Origin: DAIOEK01 sp964648485
Lineage (GTDB): Bacteria > Chloroflexota > Anaerolineae > Anaerolineales > Anaerolineaceae
Length of the DNA: 64,000 nt
Direction: 5' to 3'
NCBI GenBank assembly: GCA_964648485.1
Contig: CAZYOF010000007.1
Span: 118,383 to 182,382, forward strand
Position 1 is the first letter of the stretch; each line of letters begins with the position of its first letter. A program made the translations under genes and the position numbers. Under the pieces are notes generated by a model. The model searched no databases, was not told the DNA's origin, and worked only from the letters and a program-made list of their open reading frames with translations. This document shows, one piece after another, positions 35,947 through 45,285 of this stretch.

Positions 35947-36951
35947 ATGACTGATCTAAAAACTAGTTTTATGGGATTACCATTACGTAATCCACTGGTG
36001 GCTTCAGCATCACCATTATCCAAAAGAATTGAAACAGTAAAAAAGCTTGAAGATGCAGGTGTATCTGCTGTAGTTTTATATTCATTATTTGAAGAGCAAA
36101 TTAACCATGAGAGCAAAGCGCTTGATTACTTTTTGAGCCGCGGAACAGATTCCTTTCAAGAAGCATCCACATTTTATCCAGATTTTGAGCATTACAACAT
36201 AGGTCCAGAAAAGTATCTGGAACATATTTCTGCCTTAAAACGTACGGTGAATATTCCGATTATTGCCAGTCTGAATGGCGTTTCTTCCGGGGGATGGGTT
36301 GAATATGCCAAACGGATGCAGGATGCCGGTGCGGATGCGCTCGAATTGAATTTCTACTATATTCCTACGCGCATAGACTTATCGGCGGCGGATCTCGAAA
36401 AAAATTATATTGATCTTGTTAAAGCTGTCCGCAGTTCCATTTCCATACCCATGACTGCAAAATTGAGTGCGTCTTTTACCGCCTTGCCGAATTTTGCATC
36501 TGAATTAACAAAAGCCGGGGCAGATGGGTTGACTCTGTTTAATCGTTTTATCCAGCCTGATTTCAACCTGGAGAAATTGGAACCAACCCCGCATCTGGTT
36601 CTCTCAACATCAGCTGAACTACGCCTGCCTTTACGCTGGGTTGCAATTTTGTATAGCCGGGTAGCTGCCGATCTTGCTCTGACAAGTGGCGTTCACACCG
36701 GTGTTGATATGGTCAAAGCTGTCCTTGCGGGTGCATCTGTAACCATGGTCGCATCTGAACTGATAGAGCACGGGGTCCATCGCGCTGGTAGTATGCTGGC
36801 TGAATTTACTGATTGGATGGTGGACCATGAGTACGAATCAGTTAATCAGATGTGTGGTGCGATGAGCCAGAAGGCGGTTGCAGAGCCTGAGGCTTTCGAA
36901 CGCGGGAATTACATGAAGGCGTTGCAAACCTACGATAATATGCTGTTCTAA
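35947..36951 (+). CDS. Dihydroorotate dehydrogenase-like flavoprotein
   Basis: The 334-residue protein has an FMN-binding TIM-barrel pattern: MGLPLRNPLVASASPLSKRIETVKKLEDAGVSAVVLYSLFEEQ, IPIIASLNGVSSGGWVEYAKRMQDAGADALELNFYYIP, and IPMTAKLSASF. It belongs to the DHOD-like group that often accompanies PFOR rather than to PyrD itself; the catalytic base segment differs from standard PyrD. Placement 81 bp after PFOR suggests a linked redox role. The true substrate is unknown. Confidence 0.87.
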   Translation: MTDLKTSFMGLPLRNPLVASASPLSKRIETVKKLEDAGVSAVVLYSLFEEQINHESKALDYFLSRGTDSFQEASTFYPDFEHYNIGPEKYLEHISALKRTVNIPIIASLNGVSSGGWVEYAKRMQDAGADALELNFYYIPTRIDLSAADLEKNYIDLVKAVRSSISIPMTAKLSASFTALPNFASELTKAGADGLTLFNRFIQPDFNLEKLEPTPHLVLSTSAELRLPLRWVAILYSRVAADLALTSGVHTGVDMVKAVLAGASVTMVASELIEHGVHRAGSMLAEFTDWMVDHEYESVNQMCGAMSQKAVAEPEAFERGNYMKALQTYDNMLF

Positions 36952-36983
36952 TTTCTTGTTGCAGTGGTACCCAGGATAATAAC

Positions 36984-37015
36984 AAAGGGAACGGAATTTT
37001 CCGTTCCCTTTTTAT
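36984..37015. terminator. Bidirectional intrinsic terminator
   Basis: AAAGGGAACGGAA / TTCCGTTCCCTTT form a 13-bp stem with a 2-base centre and flanking A/T runs, between the convergent DHOD-like and surE genes. Confidence 0.9.
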
Positions 37016-37038
37016 ACTCATCAGCCCCAATTGCTATC

Positions 37039-37848
37039 TTATTTACGTAAGAGTCCTTCTAGCTCATTCAGAGCCACACGCGAAGTGAAATCCACGCTCA
37101 TCGGGGTCACTGCCACCAGTCGGTCAACCAGAATGGCATAATTATCGCCATCCGGTTCCAGATCAAATGTGTTCTTATCCACATCGTAATCAATGTGAAC
37201 CGGTTCCTCCAGGTTCTGGCGCGGTCGGATGGTCAATTTGTAATAAGGTCTACGAGATAAACGGGTCATTCGCCAGGGTGTTTCGGGGGTGGCGTTATCA
37301 GGTACTTCCACTTTCAATAAGTCAACATCATGTGGTAGAGGAGTGGTCAGCATTTTTTCAGCAAAATACCGGGTAAAGTGTTTTGCTGCCGAAAAATCGA
37401 TTTCTGTAGAGTAAGACAATTGAAAATCACGATGTACTTCGAGCGAGATTGCCAGCGCGGGAATGCCCATACTGGCTGCCTCAAGCGCTGCACCCACTGT
37501 ACCGGATGCGGTTACCCCGCTACCTGCATTTTCTCCATAATTGATTCCTGATACCACCAGATCCGGACGCCGGGGGCATAATTCATGGATGGCGTGGACA
37601 ACCGTTTGCGCAGGCGATCCGCCTACCGCATAGGTTTCCCAGTCTTCGCCGTTTACAGGGAGTTTTTTGACTTTAATCATGCCGTCCGATGAAAGGGGAT
37701 GACTACGTCCGGCACCTGACCATTGCTCGCGTGGGGCAGCAACGGTTACATAGGCAATTTGCGAGAGAGCTTCTGCTGCGGCAAAAAGACCTGGAGATTT
37801 TATCCCGTCGTCATTGACGAGTAATACATGATAAGTTGCATCTTTCAT
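37039..37848 (-). CDS. surE: 5'/3'-nucleotidase SurE (copy 1)
   Basis: The 269-residue protein has the SurE metal-binding motif VLLVNDDGIKSPGL, AAPREQWSGAGRSHPL and VVSGINYGENAGSGVTASGTVGAALEA. SurE dephosphorylates nucleoside monophosphates and related phosphate esters in a Mg2+-dependent way. The ATG at 37848 is used (AGGT at 8 nt). A second surE lies at 51952; the two proteins are only moderately similar, so they are old paralogs rather than a recent duplication. Confidence 0.93.
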   Translation of the reverse strand: MKDATYHVLLVNDDGIKSPGLFAAAEALSQIAYVTVAAPREQWSGAGRSHPLSSDGMIKVKKLPVNGEDWETYAVGGSPAQTVVHAIHELCPRRPDLVVSGINYGENAGSGVTASGTVGAALEAASMGIPALAISLEVHRDFQLSYSTEIDFSAAKHFTRYFAEKMLTTPLPHDVDLLKVEVPDNATPETPWRMTRLSRRPYYKLTIRPRQNLEEPVHIDYDVDKNTFDLEPDGDNYAILVDRLVAVTPMSVDFTSRVALNELEGLLRK

Positions 37849-37967
37849 TGGATAACCTGCATTAAATTTTGAAGATATATGTGATTCTATCACATGCGGG
37901 TGAGAAACTTATAAAGCACCATTTGATAATTCGGGTATAAAATAAAATGTAACAGCTTGGTAAACTC

Positions 37968-39035
37968 ATGCCTCCAATTGTTAAGTATTTCCTGCGTCGG
38001 CTAATTGCCATCCCCATATCATTGGTATTAATTACCATGGTTTTGTATGGATTTATGATGCTTACACCTCCTGAAGAAAGAGCATCATTATTTCTGCCGC
38101 GCAGGTCAGATAGGTTAACCACCGAAAGATTGCAGCGTCTTACGCAGGAAATTATTAAGGAAAAGGGATTGGACAAACCTTTTCCTGTGCAATATGTTAG
38201 CTGGGCAACCTCACTGTTAAAAGGAGAATGGGGATACAGTCCGCTGTTGCAAAGTGATGTGCTTCCTCTACTGTTGCGTCGTTCTGCTCCCACACTGGAA
38301 TTGACCCTGATTACCATGCTGGTGTTCATTCCTACCGGTTTATGGAGTGGGTTGCGGGCAGGCAGGCGTCCGAATGGCAGGTTTGACACTCTGTTTCGTT
38401 TTACCGCCTTTACTTCTTTATCAGTTCCACAGTTCATTATTGGTATCTTTCTGCTAAATATCTTTTATATTGGACTGCATTGGTTTCCTCCAGAACGAAT
38501 GAGTCTTGGAATATCTTCAATTATCTCCAGTGAGAGCTATATTCCTTTCACTGGCTTCCTAACTGTCGATGGTATCTTGAATGGCCGGTTGGATGTTACC
38601 TGGGACGCCATCCGACATTTGATTCTTCCGGTAATCTCTTTGGGTTTGTTGAATTGGGCTGTACTGGCAAGAATCGCCAGAGTATCAACCATGGAAGAAT
38701 TCCATAAAGAGCACATTATCGCTGCAAAAGCGCGGGGAATACCTGAAAACAGGTTGGTAAACAAGCACATCCTGAGAACTATTATTTCTCCTTCGCTTAC
38801 AAGCAGCGCTCTCGGAGCGACCACTCTATTTACCGGAGCGATAGTAATTGAGCATACTTTCAGCCTTAAAGGGATTTCGGCGTTAATGGAATCCATTAAC
38901 GCTATCCCTGATGTCACTTCGGTAATGGGTTTTGCTGTTTTTTGCATACTATGTGTATTGGGCATTATGTTCATTCTTGATGTGGTTCAGGCAATCGTGG
39001 ATCCACGTTATAGAGATGGAGTGCTGGAAAAATGA
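37968..39035 (+). CDS. Dipeptide/oligopeptide ABC transporter permease (DppB/OppB type)
   Basis: The 355-residue protein has six membrane helices with the N-terminal helix typical of DppB (YFLRRLIAIPISLVLITMVLYGFM). The coupling-loop region is ARIARVSTMEEFHKEHIIAAKARGIPENRLVNKHILR. It forms a channel half with the following DppC-type protein, whose ATG overlaps this stop (ATGA). No ATPase or solute-binding protein is encoded next to the pair. Confidence 0.92.
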   Translation: MPPIVKYFLRRLIAIPISLVLITMVLYGFMMLTPPEERASLFLPRRSDRLTTERLQRLTQEIIKEKGLDKPFPVQYVSWATSLLKGEWGYSPLLQSDVLPLLLRRSAPTLELTLITMLVFIPTGLWSGLRAGRRPNGRFDTLFRFTAFTSLSVPQFIIGIFLLNIFYIGLHWFPPERMSLGISSIISSESYIPFTGFLTVDGILNGRLDVTWDAIRHLILPVISLGLLNWAVLARIARVSTMEEFHKEHIIAAKARGIPENRLVNKHILRTIISPSLTSSALGATTLFTGAIVIEHTFSLKGISALMESINAIPDVTSVMGFAVFCILCVLGIMFILDVVQAIVDPRYRDGVLEK

Positions 39036-40054
39036 ACAGGGATGCTCTTGCACAACTCTCATCAGCCATACAAGAAAACCGCCAGTCTCAGAGATTTTTC
39101 AGACACTGGCAGAATGTGCTGGGGGTTATTCTCGTTCTGATTTTCATGGTCATCGCTGTTAGTGCAGACTGGCTGGCTCCGAATCCTGATCCTACCTGGG
39201 TCAGCGATCTAAACTGGGAAAATGACATATATAAAATACTACCTCATCCACCTGCCCCCGAGACACCCTTAGGAACTTTGCCAACCAGACGAAACGCCAT
39301 CCAGATTGATATCTGGACAGCGCTTGTTCATGGGACTAGGTCTGCCATGAAATTCGGGTTATTAGCAGCGGTAATCACCGGATTCATTGGTATCGTCATT
39401 GGCACTACCTCCGGCTGGTTTGGGGGATGGATCAATGGTCTTGCCATGAGAATAACCGATTCCCTGTTAGCCATTCCTGTTATTGTGGGTGTGGTGGTTG
39501 TTCAGCAGGTAACATTGATATTGGCGGGTAATACAATTTGGACATTAATAAATCCGCATGGAATGGAAGACCCAGGTGTGTTTGCCGCGTGGTTGGGAAA
39601 TTTATTAATGGATATGGATGCTACCTTGCTTGCGATCATATTATTTTCATGGATGCCTTATGCCAGGCTGATGAATAGTATTGTCCTCCGCAATAAGGAA
39701 TTAAGCTATATCAAGGCAGCCAGGTCTCTGGGGGCATCTTCTGGCAGGATCATCTTTAAGCATCTCATCCCGAATTCTATTTCCCCCATGATTGTGCTCT
39801 TTTCAAAGGATGTGGGTTCTTTTGTTCTCTTGCAGGCATCTTTCACCTTTATTGGCCTGAAATCTCCATCTGAATGGGGAATGGTTATGGTTTATGCCCG
39901 TGACTACCTGGTGGGTTTAGGGGGAAATTTAATCGCCAATTGGTGGGTGTTCCTGCCCATTACATTGGCACTTGTTCTCTTTAGTGTAGGTTGGAACCTC
40001 TTAGGTGATGGATTGAATGATGTGCTCAATCCACGACAGACACATTCCATATAA
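39032..40054 (+). CDS. Dipeptide/oligopeptide ABC transporter permease (DppC/OppC type)
   Basis: The 340-residue protein has an N-terminal helix (LGVILVLIFMVIAVSADWLAPNPDP) and the ABC permease core with IKAARSLGASSGRIIFKHLIPNSISPMIV, the EAA-like loop. It contains a ~25-residue insertion (WTLINPHGMEDPGVFAAWLGNLL) compared with ordinary DppC. It pairs with the upstream DppB-type permease. ATPases and binding protein must be encoded elsewhere. Confidence 0.92.
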   Translation: MNRDALAQLSSAIQENRQSQRFFRHWQNVLGVILVLIFMVIAVSADWLAPNPDPTWVSDLNWENDIYKILPHPPAPETPLGTLPTRRNAIQIDIWTALVHGTRSAMKFGLLAAVITGFIGIVIGTTSGWFGGWINGLAMRITDSLLAIPVIVGVVVVQQVTLILAGNTIWTLINPHGMEDPGVFAAWLGNLLMDMDATLLAIILFSWMPYARLMNSIVLRNKELSYIKAARSLGASSGRIIFKHLIPNSISPMIVLFSKDVGSFVLLQASFTFIGLKSPSEWGMVMVYARDYLVGLGGNLIANWWVFLPITLALVLFSVGWNLLGDGLNDVLNPRQTHSI

Positions 40055-40056
40055 GA

Positions 40057-40554
40057 TTATTTTTGCTTGGGGAATTCCAAATCTAGCTCACGATAAATCT
40101 CTACTAAAAACCTCTGCCTGGATACCTCTTCAATCTGGCGTAAATCCACCCTGTCTTTTTTGGGTGTAATTTCAACCAGGTTCGCAATTCCAGGCTTGCC
40201 TGCTTTATCCAGAAGCAAAACCTTGCTGACATCTGAAATAAATCCAAATGGCATCACCCGGTAAGGACGATAAATACAGGCGGCGAAATGGCTTTCACCA
40301 GAATTATCAGGTGGCGGTAGGGTGATCAGACTGATATACGTTATGTCATTTGGTTTACGCAGCTCATAATTCATTCCGGCAATGGAAGTGCTGTGTAGCT
40401 TATTATTTTTTGCTGCTTCATCCCAGTAAAAATGCAGGAATTTGTTTCCATCCTTCTCAAGCAGACGTAGAAACATGTCGGGCGTTTTGTGGAACAGCTC
40501 TGGGAGCACCTGATGCGTAAAAACCCAATGAACTGATAAATCTGCTTGGTCCAT
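40057..40554 (-). CDS. Hypothetical protein
   Basis: The 165-residue protein is soluble, with a mixed composition (HWVFTHQVLPELFHKTPDMFLRLLEKDG; FAACIYRPYRVMPFGFISDVSKVLLLDKAG; LVEITPKKDRVDLRQIEEVSRQRFLVEIY). It shows no membrane helix, signal or recognisable motif. It converges with the DppC-type gene with a 2-bp gap. I do not recognise the family. Confidence 0.62.
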   Translation of the reverse strand: MDQADLSVHWVFTHQVLPELFHKTPDMFLRLLEKDGNKFLHFYWDEAAKNNKLHSTSIAGMNYELRKPNDITYISLITLPPPDNSGESHFAACIYRPYRVMPFGFISDVSKVLLLDKAGKPGIANLVEITPKKDRVDLRQIEEVSRQRFLVEIYRELDLEFPKQK

Positions 40555-40664
40555 ATCTCTAACCTGAAAAGAATCGTACCGAATAAATGATGGTGAGTAA
40601 GGATACGTCTTTCTGCAATATTTATAACAGGAGTGATTATCATTTCAAAGCAATCTGATAAAGT

Positions 40665-40692
40665 TTGCCCAATTTGTGCAATATGTTATAAT
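40665..40692 (+). promoter_or_regulatory. Putative nrfHA promoter
   Basis: TTGCCC and TATAAT are separated by 16 bp, 29 bp upstream of the nrfH start. An inverted repeat TTATCA / TGATAA (13-bp spacer) lies just upstream around 40637-40661; its spacing does not match an Fnr site. Confidence 0.6.
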
Positions 40693-40721
40693 ACATTAAA
40701 ATATTATGAGAAGGTGAATCG

Positions 40722-41225
40722 TTGAAAATACCCATCATAGTTGGTCTCATCTGTCTCGCTGCCGTTCTGGCAGTAGGTATGGTTGTGACGGATTTTACGG
40801 TTTATCTTGGCAATGACCCCACCACATGCAACAACTGCCATGTCATGGATGCCGCCTACGAAGGCTGGTATCACGGTGGGCATCAAATCTGGGCAACCTG
40901 TGTAGATTGCCACACCCCCCACGAATTCATTCCAAAATACTTTATTAAAGCCAAACACGGCATGATCCACGTGACCATGTTCACATTAAATCAGATTCCC
41001 GAGCCGTTACGCGCAAAAGAAGAAACCAAGAATATCGTCCAGGAAAACTGTATCCGCTGCCACGCTACAACAGTCTCAGAAATTTCTGATGGCATGATGG
41101 ATTCAGAGCGCTACTGTTTTGAATGTCACCGAAATGTTGCCCATGGTGAAAGAGGCATTACCATCCTCCCATACCAAGACAAAGGCTTATATCAATTGCC
41201 AGATTTAGAAAGGAATCATCCATGA
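40722..41225 (+). CDS. nrfH: Cytochrome c nitrite reductase small subunit
   Basis: The 167-residue protein has one N-terminal membrane helix and four CxxCH heme motifs (residues 36-40, 60-64, 110-114, 132-136). This is the NapC/NirT-type quinol dehydrogenase NrfH, which passes electrons from menaquinol to NrfA. The start codon is TTG, supported by GAAGGTG 6 nt upstream. Its stop overlaps the nrfA start (ATGA). Confidence 0.95.
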   Translation: MKIPIIVGLICLAAVLAVGMVVTDFTVYLGNDPTTCNNCHVMDAAYEGWYHGGHQIWATCVDCHTPHEFIPKYFIKAKHGMIHVTMFTLNQIPEPLRAKEETKNIVQENCIRCHATTVSEISDGMMDSERYCFECHRNVAHGERGITILPYQDKGLYQLPDLERNHP

Positions 41226-42523
41226 ACATAACGCAGAAGAAATGGTTCAAACCCGCTTTACTTACAATTATTATCATAGCTCTGGCTGGTATATCCATTG
41301 GGGTGTTACTCTTTCTTCGCAATCAGCCTGCCCAGCGTCGTGGCGTTGAACCTCTGGTTGTCATCCAACCCATGGAGCCGGACTCAGCAAAGTGGGGATT
41401 AAATTTCCCAAATCAATACTCCACATTCAAGTTAACAAAAGAAAATCTCACCCGTACACAATACGGTGGATCAGACCCATTTTCAAAACTTGAAGCTGAT
41501 CCTTACCTGAAAGAATTATTTGCCGGTTATTCATTCAGCAAGGAATACAATGAAGAGCGCGGTCATATGTGGGCTCTGGAAGATGTTCAGGGCACCGCAC
41601 GCATTTCAGACAAAACTCCGGGTACCTGTTACTCCTGCAAATCATCCTCAAATCCATCTCTATGGGCTGAATTGGGCATGGAAGCATACGATAAGATGTC
41701 GTTTGCTGAATTAACTCCCCGGGTGGAATATCCCATTGGATGTGCAAACTGCCATGAAGCAAACACGATGCGGTTGATCGTTACCAACCCGGCGCTAGAA
41801 CAGGCACTGCTTGCCCAGGGGAAGGATTGGAAAACATTTACCCGTCAGGAAATGCGGACTGTAGTTTGTGCCAACTGCCATGTAGAATACTACTTCAAAG
41901 GCGAGGGCAATTATCTTACCTTCCCGTGGGAGAAGGGCACAACAATTGAAGCGATTGAAACTTACTATAACGAATACGGCTTCAAAGACTGGGAGCATCT
42001 GAACAGTAAAGCTCCCATGATCAAGATACAGCATCCTGAATTTGAAATGTACAGCAATGGAAGCACACACTTTAATGCCGGGGTTGCCTGTGCTGATTGC
42101 CATATGCCCTACACGCGAGATGGGGCGGTCAAGTTCACCAGCCACAACGTCTCGAGTCCATTACTCCGACCTGAAAAAGCCTGCGCCACCTGCCATACCG
42201 ATGTGAAATATGTCGTTGGCAGGGTCAAAATTATCCAGGATAGTGTAAATGCGACTTTGCTGAACACCGAAAAAGCAATTACGGAAGCTATTGCCGCCAT
42301 GAAAATTGCAGGAGAAAATCCGGCACACGATCCTGCCAAACTGGAAGAAGCCCGCCAATTACATCGAGCAGCGCAGACCCGCTGGGATTTTGTGGCTGCC
42401 GAGAACAGCATGGGTTTCCACAACCCAGAAGAAGCACTCCGCATTCTGGCAGCCGCAACTGACCTTGCCAGACAGGCGCAATTAAAAGCCCAGGAATCTT
42501 TAATGGTGATAGCAAGCAACTAG
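41222..42523 (+). CDS. nrfA: Cytochrome c nitrite reductase catalytic subunit
   Basis: The 433-residue protein has an uncleaved-looking N-terminal helix (12-33) and five heme motifs: the catalytic CYSCK (136-140) and CxxCH at 174, 216, 290 and 321. The lysine-ligated heme identifies NrfA, which reduces nitrite to ammonium with six electrons. Active-site Tyr (CANCHVEYY) and His (TSHNVSSP) are present. With NrfH it gives respiratory ammonification on the outer face of the membrane, and the N-terminal helix may anchor it. It is followed by a very strong terminator. Confidence 0.96.
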   Translation: MNITQKKWFKPALLTIIIIALAGISIGVLLFLRNQPAQRRGVEPLVVIQPMEPDSAKWGLNFPNQYSTFKLTKENLTRTQYGGSDPFSKLEADPYLKELFAGYSFSKEYNEERGHMWALEDVQGTARISDKTPGTCYSCKSSSNPSLWAELGMEAYDKMSFAELTPRVEYPIGCANCHEANTMRLIVTNPALEQALLAQGKDWKTFTRQEMRTVVCANCHVEYYFKGEGNYLTFPWEKGTTIEAIETYYNEYGFKDWEHLNSKAPMIKIQHPEFEMYSNGSTHFNAGVACADCHMPYTRDGAVKFTSHNVSSPLLRPEKACATCHTDVKYVVGRVKIIQDSVNATLLNTEKAITEAIAAMKIAGENPAHDPAKLEEARQLHRAAQTRWDFVAAENSMGFHNPEEALRILAAATDLARQAQLKAQESLMVIASN

Positions 42524-42541
42524 TTCAAGAATTGAATCATT

Positions 42542-42580
42542 AAGGAGGCGGCTTGTTCATTACAAGCCGCCTCCTTTTGT
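42542..42580. terminator. Strong bidirectional terminator
   Basis: A 15-bp stem (arms 42542-42556 and 42562-42576, GC-rich with AAGGAGGCGG / CCGCCTCCTT) and a 5-nt loop, followed by TTTTGTTAT. It separates nrfA from the convergent hisD-transporter operon. Confidence 0.93.
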
Positions 42581-42591
42581 TATCTTGCAGT

Positions 42592-43404
42592 TTATATTAA
42601 TTCCGCATCTGCATTTGTGTTTTGAAAAGATTTGCGCGCTTCCACACGAACCAGATACAGCAGTTGCCTGCGGTACTTCACAAAATCAGGGCTGCTTTCC
42701 AGTTCAATCGCGTTGCGCGGACGCAGCAAGTTGATATCCACAACCTGCTGAATTTTGCCGGGTCGGGCGGTCATGATATATACACGGTCCGAAAGCAAGA
42801 CCGCTTCATCCACATCATGGGTGACAAACAGCACTGTAGTCCGGTTTTTCTCCCAGACTTCCAGCAGTAATTCCTGCATGAGCATGCGTGTTTGTGCATC
42901 TAAAGCCCCAAAAGGTTCGTCCATCAGCAGGATTCTGGGTTGGTAAACAAGAACCCGCGCAATGGCTACCCGCTGGCGCATGCCCCCTGATAGTTGATTG
43001 GGGTATGCGTTTTCAAATCCTTGCAATCCTATTATTCTGATATATTCATCCACGCGGGCTTGTTTTTCAGCTTCATCAAGTTTGCCTTTTTGTAGAGGAA
43101 ACAGGATATTCTCGCGCACACTCAACCATGGAAACAGCGTGTATGTTTGAAAAACCATCCCGCGGTCGGCGCCGGGTAGATTGGTTACCTTGCCATCCAC
43201 ATAAACCACCCCGGAGGTTGGCTTTTCCAAACCGGCAGCAGCCCTCAGAAGGGTTGACTTTCCACAACCGGATGGTCCGATCAGGGATACAAATTCATTT
43301 TCACCAACATGCAGGCTCGCATCTTCCACAGCCAAAATTTCCTCCTGCTTTTTTGGAGTGAATTTGACCCATACATTTCTAAGTTCAAGGGCGGATTCAA
43401 TCAT
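42592..43404 (-). CDS. ABC transporter ATPase (SsuB/TauB/NrtD type)
   Basis: The 270-residue protein has Walker A (GPSGCGKST), the signature LSGGMRQRVAIARVL, Walker B (ILLMDEPFGALD) and the H-loop (VTHDVDEAVLL). This is the nitrate/sulfonate/taurine-type ATPase subclass. It is the last gene of the hisD operon and powers the permease encoded 1 bp upstream. Confidence 0.93.
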   Translation of the reverse strand: MIESALELRNVWVKFTPKKQEEILAVEDASLHVGENEFVSLIGPSGCGKSTLLRAAAGLEKPTSGVVYVDGKVTNLPGADRGMVFQTYTLFPWLSVRENILFPLQKGKLDEAEKQARVDEYIRIIGLQGFENAYPNQLSGGMRQRVAIARVLVYQPRILLMDEPFGALDAQTRMLMQELLLEVWEKNRTTVLFVTHDVDEAVLLSDRVYIMTARPGKIQQVVDINLLRPRNAIELESSPDFVKYRRQLLYLVRVEARKSFQNTNADAELI

Positions 43405-43405
43405 C

Positions 43406-44260
43406 TCAGGCTCCTTTCCGATCCATCCAGCGGAACGCGCGGCGATAGATCAGTTTGAACACAAAATCTGTGACCAATCCAAGTAAGCCGATAATCAAGA
43501 TTCCCAGAATAATCGATTCGGTCTGTAAAAAACGTTGTGCCCGCATAATCCTGTATCCCAACCCAACTGATGCAGCCACCAATTCAGCAACAACCAGATA
43601 GGTCCATGCCCAACCGAGTGTGATGCGGAAGGTATCCCAGATTCCGGGCATTGCATACCGTAAAATCACCTTTCTGAGTATCTCCCATTTGGATAAACCA
43701 AAAGTGGAGCTGACTTCGATCAACTCCCGGGGGACATTCTTTACGTTATCCATAATCATGAGGACTTCCTGAAAGAATGTCCCGATGAAGAGGATCCAGA
43801 TCTTCTGGCTGTCACCCACGCCCGCCCAGAGGATGGTGAGGGGAACAAATGCCACTGCCGGCATATAGCGAACCAAATCTACGAAAGGTTCAAACATACC
43901 CTCAAACAAACGGAAGTTGCCCATTAATATGCCAATTGGCACTGCCACCAGGGTGGAGATCACCCAACCCAGAGTGATGCGGTACAGGCTGGCGGTGGTA
44001 TCCTGCCATAGAATACCCTCTCGAATCTGGCGTAGTAGTTCCTGCCAGACAGCCGCCGGGGATGGGAGAAAGATGGGAGAAACGATATCGAGTTCGGTGA
44101 CCAGATACCATGTGATCAGGAAGAGGGCAATAAACCCTATCCCCGCGGTGATATAGATGGGCGTTGGGATATCTGTACGCAGGTCGAGAAGCCGCGCGCT
44201 CCTCCTTGTTCCACGCGGCTCTCTTCCTGGAGCAGAATATTTATTTCCTGTATTTGCCAT
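43406..44260 (-). CDS. ABC transporter permease (SsuC/TauC type)
   Basis: The 284-residue protein has six membrane helices and the conserved EAA-like loop (VPRELIEVSSTFGLSKWEILRKVILRYAMPGI). A basic N-terminal region precedes the first helix. It lies 3 bp after the binding-protein gene and 1 bp before the ATPase gene, a tight transporter cassette. Confidence 0.92.
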   Translation of the reverse strand: MANTGNKYSAPGREPRGTRRSARLLDLRTDIPTPIYITAGIGFIALFLITWYLVTELDIVSPIFLPSPAAVWQELLRQIREGILWQDTTASLYRITLGWVISTLVAVPIGILMGNFRLFEGMFEPFVDLVRYMPAVAFVPLTILWAGVGDSQKIWILFIGTFFQEVLMIMDNVKNVPRELIEVSSTFGLSKWEILRKVILRYAMPGIWDTFRITLGWAWTYLVVAELVAASVGLGYRIMRAQRFLQTESIILGILIIGLLGLVTDFVFKLIYRRAFRWMDRKGA

Positions 44261-44263
44261 ATC

Positions 44264-45229
44264 CTATTTCAGAAAACCCGCATCCACCAGTTTTGCCAGA
44301 TCGGGTATTTCATCGAACAACCCTATACTCTGTGATACTTCGGCAACATCCTGAATGGTGGCTGTAAATTCACCGCTGAGGGCAGATTGATTATCTGATA
44401 GACTGTAGAATTCAACCCCTTCAAAAGCAGTCTCCAGGTCTGCTGCGCTGCTTCCAACTGCCTTGGCGATAATTTCTTTCGCTTCATCTGGATTCGTATT
44501 GTAGAATGCCAGAGCTTCATCCCACACCTTCAGCAGGGCTTTGACGGCTTCGGAGTTGGAGGTTGCCCATTTACCATTTACAACCAGTACATCTGAAATC
44601 AATCCGAGACGTTCACTTGCCAGGTAAAGTGGTTTCAGCGCACTGTTCTGGGCAAGGACTTCAGAGATGTATGGTTCATAGGTGACCGCAACTGGTACAT
44701 TACCAGTAAGCAGAGCCGTACCTGCATCGCTGGCTGGCATGGGGACGGGGGTTACATCTGTCAGGCTGAGACCATTCTGCATGAGAGCGTAGTTCAAGAG
44801 CAGATCACTGGTGGTGCCTTCTTCATAGGCAACCTGTTTCCCCTGTAAGTCAGTAATGGATGTGATGCTTTCTTCAGCCAGAATCGCATCTGCGCTGGTT
44901 GATACATCTTCCAGGAGGACCAGTTTGAGATCCACATCAGCACTGAAAAGTTTGATAGCGGTGTGGGTGGCGAGGTTGGCTGCTTCCATCTCTCCGCTGG
45001 CGAAAGCGGCATTCACTTCTTTATCTTCTATGAAATCAACCAGTTCTGCCTCAAGTCCGTACTTCTCAAACATCCCTTTTTCTTTAGCAATCCACCAGGG
45101 TCCATAACCGATCCATGGCTGGGTTCCGATGCGCACCCTGGTGGCTGTGGCTGGCTGTGCCGGGGCAGCGCAGGCACCCAGCATGGCGGCAATGACCAGT
45201 ACATTCAGTAAAACAAAAAGCTTTTTCAT
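44264..45229 (-). CDS. Solute-binding lipoprotein of an SsuA/TauA/NMT1-like ABC transporter
   Basis: The 321-residue protein starts with a lipoprotein signal (FVLLNVLVIAAMLGAC) and then RIGTQPWIGYGPWWIAKEKGMFEKYGLEAELVDF, the typical start of the NMT1/SsuA binding-protein fold. The ligand is unknown; this family binds sulfonates, nitrate, thiamine precursors, riboflavin and others. AGGAG precedes the ATG at 45229. It follows hisD by 56 bp with no terminator visible, so it is likely under the same histidine-responsive leader. Confidence 0.92.
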   Translation of the reverse strand: MKKLFVLLNVLVIAAMLGACAAPAQPATATRVRIGTQPWIGYGPWWIAKEKGMFEKYGLEAELVDFIEDKEVNAAFASGEMEAANLATHTAIKLFSADVDLKLVLLEDVSTSADAILAEESITSITDLQGKQVAYEEGTTSDLLLNYALMQNGLSLTDVTPVPMPASDAGTALLTGNVPVAVTYEPYISEVLAQNSALKPLYLASERLGLISDVLVVNGKWATSNSEAVKALLKVWDEALAFYNTNPDEAKEIIAKAVGSSAADLETAFEGVEFYSLSDNQSALSGEFTATIQDVAEVSQSIGLFDEIPDLAKLVDAGFLK

Positions 45230-45285
45230 TTTTTCTCCTTCTGTGTTGTGTAAATATGATGAATATGATGGCTTGTACAAATTCA

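Noticed and set aside
37862..38437. 191-residue minus-strand frame opposite the DppB-type gene
   Set aside because: It is antisense to a clear permease gene, lacks a ribosome site and has no protein-like pattern; taken as a shadow.
40637..40661. Fnr site upstream of nrfH
   Set aside because: TTATCA / TGATAA are inverted but 13 bp apart, whereas Fnr sites have TTGAT-N4-ATCAA.
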